Shown: in pieces, positions 61,422-64,000 of the stretch | Layout: every line of letters begins with the position of its first letter | Numbering within the stretch: position 1 is the first letter of the stretch | Assembly (NCBI RefSeq): GCF_013149295.1 | Contig: NZ_JABGCB010000017.1 | Location: forward strand, 1-64,000 | Direction of reading: 5' to 3' | From: Novosphingobium sp. SG751A | GTDB lineage: Bacteria > Pseudomonadota > Alphaproteobacteria > Sphingomonadales > Sphingomonadaceae | DNA length: 64,000 nt | Made by a program: the position numbers and the translations under genes | The notes under the pieces: model-generated | What the model was told of the DNA's origin: nothing | The model's database searches: none | The model's input: only the letters and a program-made list of their open reading frames with translations

Positions 61422-62390
61422 TTAATGGTGAAATAAAATATCAAAATGTGATTTCAGGGAGACATTTGTGTCGCTGCTGCGCGGCCAGTCGGTGGGCGGC
61501 TGATGACGAAACCATGTGTATTGGCGCTTGGCATATTGGCGGGTGGTCTGCGCGCCATCGGCTATCGCTTCGGCTAAAGTCATATCCCCGCGCAGATGCG
61601 CCGCCAACGAGGCGACCCCGATCGCCCGCATCACCGGCAGCGCCGGGTCCAGCCCGCGCGCCAGCAACGCCTCGACCTCTGCCAGCGCACCCTGCTGTAC
61701 CATCAGCCCAAAGCGCCGGTCGCAGCGTTCATAAAGCCAGTCGCGGTCGGGCAGCAGGATCAGTGGGGCCAACCGGATCGTCTCGCCAATCCCGCCCTCC
61801 AGCCTTTGCTGCCAATGGGCGAGCGTCTGCCCGGTCGAGCGGACCACCTCCAAGGCGCGATGGACGCGGGTGGTGTCATTGGCGTGCAATGCGGCGGCCC
61901 GTTCGGGGTCGAGGCGCGCCAGTTCCTCATGCGCCGTGCCCACGGGCATGGCGCGGACCGCTTCGCGCACTTCGGGCGCGATATCGGGCACGGGCGCGAT
62001 GCCATAGAGCAGCGTGCGCAGGTAGAGCCCGGTGCCGCCCACAAGGATCGGCACGGCCCCCGCGCCATGGGCCGCCGCGATCTCGTCCCGCGCCCGCGTC
62101 GCCCAATCGGCGGCCGAGCAGCTTTGCGCCCCATCCCATGCGCCATAGAGGCGATGGGGGATTTCCGCCTGCTCCGGCGCCGAGGGGGCGGCGGAGAGGA
62201 CCGGCAGGTCGGAATAAAGCTGAGCGCTGTCGGCATTGACGATGACTGCCCGCCGTCCGGAACTTTCCAGCGCGCGGGCAAGCGAGAGCGCAATATCGCT
62301 CTTGCCGCTGGCGGTCGGGCCTGCGATGAGGCCCACGCATGGGCGGGCCGACGGGCTCGCAAGGTTTTGAAGGGATATTTCGGTGCTCAT
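61422..62390 (-). CDS. miaA: tRNA dimethylallyltransferase
   Basis: 322 residues from MSTEISLQNL. P-loop GLIAGPTASGKSDIALSLA, the DSAQLYSDLPVLSAAPS switch (D-S-xQ-Y), VGGTGLYLRTLLYG and the C-terminal TTRQYAKRQYTWFRH. It adds the isopentenyl group to A37 of tRNAs reading UNN codons. Its start codon lies inside the start of divergent serB (eight-base overlap), an unusually tight divergent pair. The upstream open frame inside serB is not coding. Confidence 0.93.
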   Translation of the reverse strand: MSTEISLQNLASPSARPCVGLIAGPTASGKSDIALSLARALESSGRRAVIVNADSAQLYSDLPVLSAAPSAPEQAEIPHRLYGAWDGAQSCSAADWATRARDEIAAAHGAGAVPILVGGTGLYLRTLLYGIAPVPDIAPEVREAVRAMPVGTAHEELARLDPERAAALHANDTTRVHRALEVVRSTGQTLAHWQQRLEGGIGETIRLAPLILLPDRDWLYERCDRRFGLMVQQGALAEVEALLARGLDPALPVMRAIGVASLAAHLRGDMTLAEAIADGAQTTRQYAKRQYTWFRHQPPTDWPRSSDTNVSLKSHFDILFHH

Positions 62391-63258
62391 TGCGCGCGTA
62401 TTAGCAGATTGCGAGGACCTGTCGGCAAGGATTGATGTGTTGCTGGAGGCTTTGAGCGAAGGCGATGCTTCGGCCGATGCGCGGGAACTGCCGGGCAATG
62501 TGTGGGAAGTCATCGTCGAAGGCGTGGCGCTGGAGGATCTGCGCGGGGCCATCGACACCCATGTGGGCGTGTCGGACGCGCTGATCGTCAATCATAAGGT
62601 GCGTATCCCTAAGCTGTTTATCTCGGACATGGATTCGACGATGATTTCGGCCGAATGCATCGATGAACTGGCCGATTTCGCAGGGATCAAGGACCGCGTC
62701 GCCGACATCACCGAGCGCGCTATGCGCGGCGAGCTGGATTTTGCGCAGGCCTTGACCGAGCGCGTGGGCCTGCTCAAGGATCTGCCCGCGCAGGCGATTC
62801 AGGACTGCCTCGATCAGCGTATCGCCCCGATGAAGGGCGCCAAGGTGCTGGTCGAAACGTTGAAGGCGAAGGGCTGCCGCACCGTGCTGGTGACCGGCGG
62901 TTTCCACCAGTTTGCCGACCCCGTGGCCGAGCAACTCGGTTTCGAGCGTGTGGTGGCCAATCGACTCGCGGTGGCCGATGGGCGGCTGACCGGCGGGCTC
63001 GACGGCCCGATCTGCGACAGCAGCACCAAGAAAGCGACGTTGATCGAGGAAATGGCGGCGCTGGGCGAGGGGGCCGTGGCGCTGGCCACCGGCGATGGCG
63101 CCAATGACATCCCGATGATCGAAGCGGCGGCCTATGGCGTGGCCTTCGAGGCCAAGCCCAAGGCGCGCGCGGCGGCCAATGGCTGGGTGGATCGCGGGGA
63201 TCTGACGGCGGTGTTGCGTTTGCTGGGCGTGGCGGAGAGCGATTGGGTTTTGACGTAA
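62383..63258 (+). CDS. serB: Phosphoserine phosphatase SerB
   Basis: 291 residues from a GTG start. An N-terminal ACT-like region (1-70), then the HAD core: nucleophile FISDMDSTMI (Asp82, Asp84), TERAMRGELDFAQALTERVGLLKDL, VTGGFHQFADPVAEQLG and the last motif GDGANDIPMIEAAAYGVAFEAKPKA. It makes serine from phosphoserine. The start at 62383 overlaps miaA by eight bases; a GTG at 62437 has AAGG six bases upstream and would give a shorter form. A perfect 21-base hairpin follows the stop. Confidence 0.93.
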   Translation: MLIARVLADCEDLSARIDVLLEALSEGDASADARELPGNVWEVIVEGVALEDLRGAIDTHVGVSDALIVNHKVRIPKLFISDMDSTMISAECIDELADFAGIKDRVADITERAMRGELDFAQALTERVGLLKDLPAQAIQDCLDQRIAPMKGAKVLVETLKAKGCRTVLVTGGFHQFADPVAEQLGFERVVANRLAVADGRLTGGLDGPICDSSTKKATLIEEMAALGEGAVALATGDGANDIPMIEAAAYGVAFEAKPKARAAANGWVDRGDLTAVLRLLGVAESDWVLT

Positions 63259-63267
63259 GGGATTTAT

Positions 63268-63311
63268 GCCTCCGGCGGGCAAAGGGCCTCGGCCCTTTGC
63301 CCGCCGGAGGC
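63268..63311. terminator. Perfect 21-base-pair hairpin between serB and purL
   Basis: Arm 1 (63268-63288) and arm 2 (63291-63311) are exact reverse complements with a two-base TC loop; both contain GGCGGGCAAAGGG or its complement. The element starts with the same CCCTTTGCCCGCCGGAGG core found near 36688-36706. It probably ends transcription on both strands and belongs to a dispersed repeat family. Confidence 0.8.
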
Positions 63312-63316
63312 TGAAA

Positions 63317-64000
63317 TCAGCCCTCCATCCAATCCTTGAAGAACGCCTCATTGGCCTTCTTGAGATCCGACACCAGCACGCCCGCGACGTCCGCGCCGCC
63401 CACGGTGCCCAGACGCACCGCGCCTTCGAGCACGACATCGGCCGCCGTGGTCACGACATAGCGCGACTGGTCCTCGCCAAAGGCCTGGGCGGTGTTGAAG
63501 GTCACGTCGAGTCGCGCGCCGATGCCGCCGGCCATCGCCATTTCGGCCAGAGCCACCAGCAGGCCGCCATCCGAAACGTCATGCACAGCGGTGGCCAAGC
63601 CATCGGCGATCAACTGGCGCACGGTTTCGCCGTTGCGGCGCTCGAGGTTCAGGTCCACGGCAGGTGCGGGGCCTTCCTCGCGCCCGGCCACTTCGCGCAG
63701 CCAGATCGACTGACCCAGATGCGAGCCTTCCGGCCCGATCAGCCAGATCGCATCGCCCGCGTTCTTGAATTTCACGGTGGCCATCTTTTCGTGGTTCAGC
63801 ATCAGGCCGACGCCGCCGATGGCGGGCGTGGGCAGGATGGCCGAACCGCCGCCGGTGGCCTTCGATTCGTTGTAGAGCGAGACGTTGCCCGACACGATGG
63901 GATAGTCCAGCGCGCGGCAGGCATCGCCCATGCCTTCGAGGCAGCCCACGATCTGGCCCATGATTTCCGGGCGCTGGGGGTTGGCGAAGTTGAGGCAGTT
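63317..64000 (-). CDS. purL: Phosphoribosylformylglycinamidine synthase subunit PurL, C-terminal part (cut by window edge)
   Basis: The last 227 residues of PurL, open through the window end. The sequence NCLNFANPQRPEIMGQIVGC, ALDYPIVSGNVSLYNES, PTPAIGGVGLML, IWLIGPEGSHLGQSIWLREV and TAVHDVSDGGLLVALAEMAMAGGIGA is typical of the second half of PurL (AIRS-type ATP-binding fold). It catalyses the ATP-dependent FGAR to FGAM step of purine synthesis. The N-terminal half is outside the window. Confidence 0.95.
   Translation of the reverse strand, partial: NCLNFANPQRPEIMGQIVGCLEGMGDACRALDYPIVSGNVSLYNESKATGGGSAILPTPAIGGVGLMLNHEKMATVKFKNAGDAIWLIGPEGSHLGQSIWLREVAGREEGPAPAVDLNLERRNGETVRQLIADGLATAVHDVSDGGLLVALAEMAMAGGIGARLDVTFNTAQAFGEDQSRYVVTTAADVVLEGAVRLGTVGGADVAGVLVSDLKKANEAFFKDWMEG

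Noticed and set aside
1..64000. CRISPR arrays, tRNA/rRNA genes, transposases, integrases or attachment sites
   Set aside because: Looked for direct repeats with spacers, tRNA-like folds and mobile-element proteins; none found. Gene content and base composition look chromosomal throughout.

Overview
The window is a GC-rich, gene-dense stretch of an alphaproteobacterial chromosome, most likely a Novosphingobium or other sphingomonad. This is judged from the ImuA-ImuB-DnaE2 cassette with a GTTC-N7-GTTC LexA box, a RegB/RegA pair joined to a cyo quinol oxidase operon, pyruvate dehydrogenase E1 beta carrying its own lipoyl domain next to ftsB, a LOV-HTH light regulator and many TonB-era sphingomonad-type accessory proteins. 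I see no tRNA, rRNA, CRISPR array, insertion sequence or prophage, and no gene-free gap longer than about 250 bases.

Layout. 1-5570: tail of a short-chain dehydrogenase, then the SOS mutagenesis operon imuA-imuB-dnaE2 on the minus strand. 5722-11018: a four-gene operon with a short TolC-like lipoprotein, an HlyD-type adaptor and the glucan synthesis pair opgG-opgH. 11067-14414: dacB (PBP4), an APC permease and an exported RidA protein. 14556-24891: metabolic and transport genes (molybdenum hydroxylase iorAB type, amino acid permease, amidase, MFS carrier, flavoprotein, alcohol dehydrogenase) and a blue-light LOV-HTH regulator. 25005-28449: a tightly overlapping three-gene cassette that looks like a small CMP-ulosonate (Kdo-like) sugar system, ending in a fusion of a CMP-sugar synthetase with an RraA/HMG-aldolase-like domain; this is the most novel item. 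28542-31026: an SDR with a long inverted repeat at its start, a ZntB/CorA transporter and a TetR regulator. 31147-34806: a PHO box followed by a TonB receptor and an exported glycerophosphodiesterase. 34975-36471: phosphomannomutase.

36723-43453: a seven-gene minus-strand operon cyoABCD-surf1-regB-regA that couples a terminal oxidase to its likely redox sensor. 43683-47414: an MHS-type carrier with a KdpD/KdpE-like two-component system. 47662-50864: a tiny C-x-x-H-D-x-x-Y protein, a membrane-anchored hydrolase with a cytochrome P450, and a PilZ protein. 51058-53921: ftsB, pdhA, pdhB. 54063-63258: branched-chain amino acid synthesis (leuA with a leucine-rich leader peptide, ilvC, ilvN, ilvB), interrupted by a TMEM175 channel and a glycosyltransferase, then miaA and serB. 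The window ends inside purL.

Connections: pyruvate feeds PDH as well as IlvB/IlvN/IlvC, and LeuA draws on the product of that pathway, so 51-61 kb is a pyruvate and branched-chain block. Cell-envelope sugar chemistry (opgGH, the CMP-sugar cassette, phosphomannomutase, two glycosyltransferase-like genes) recurs through the window.
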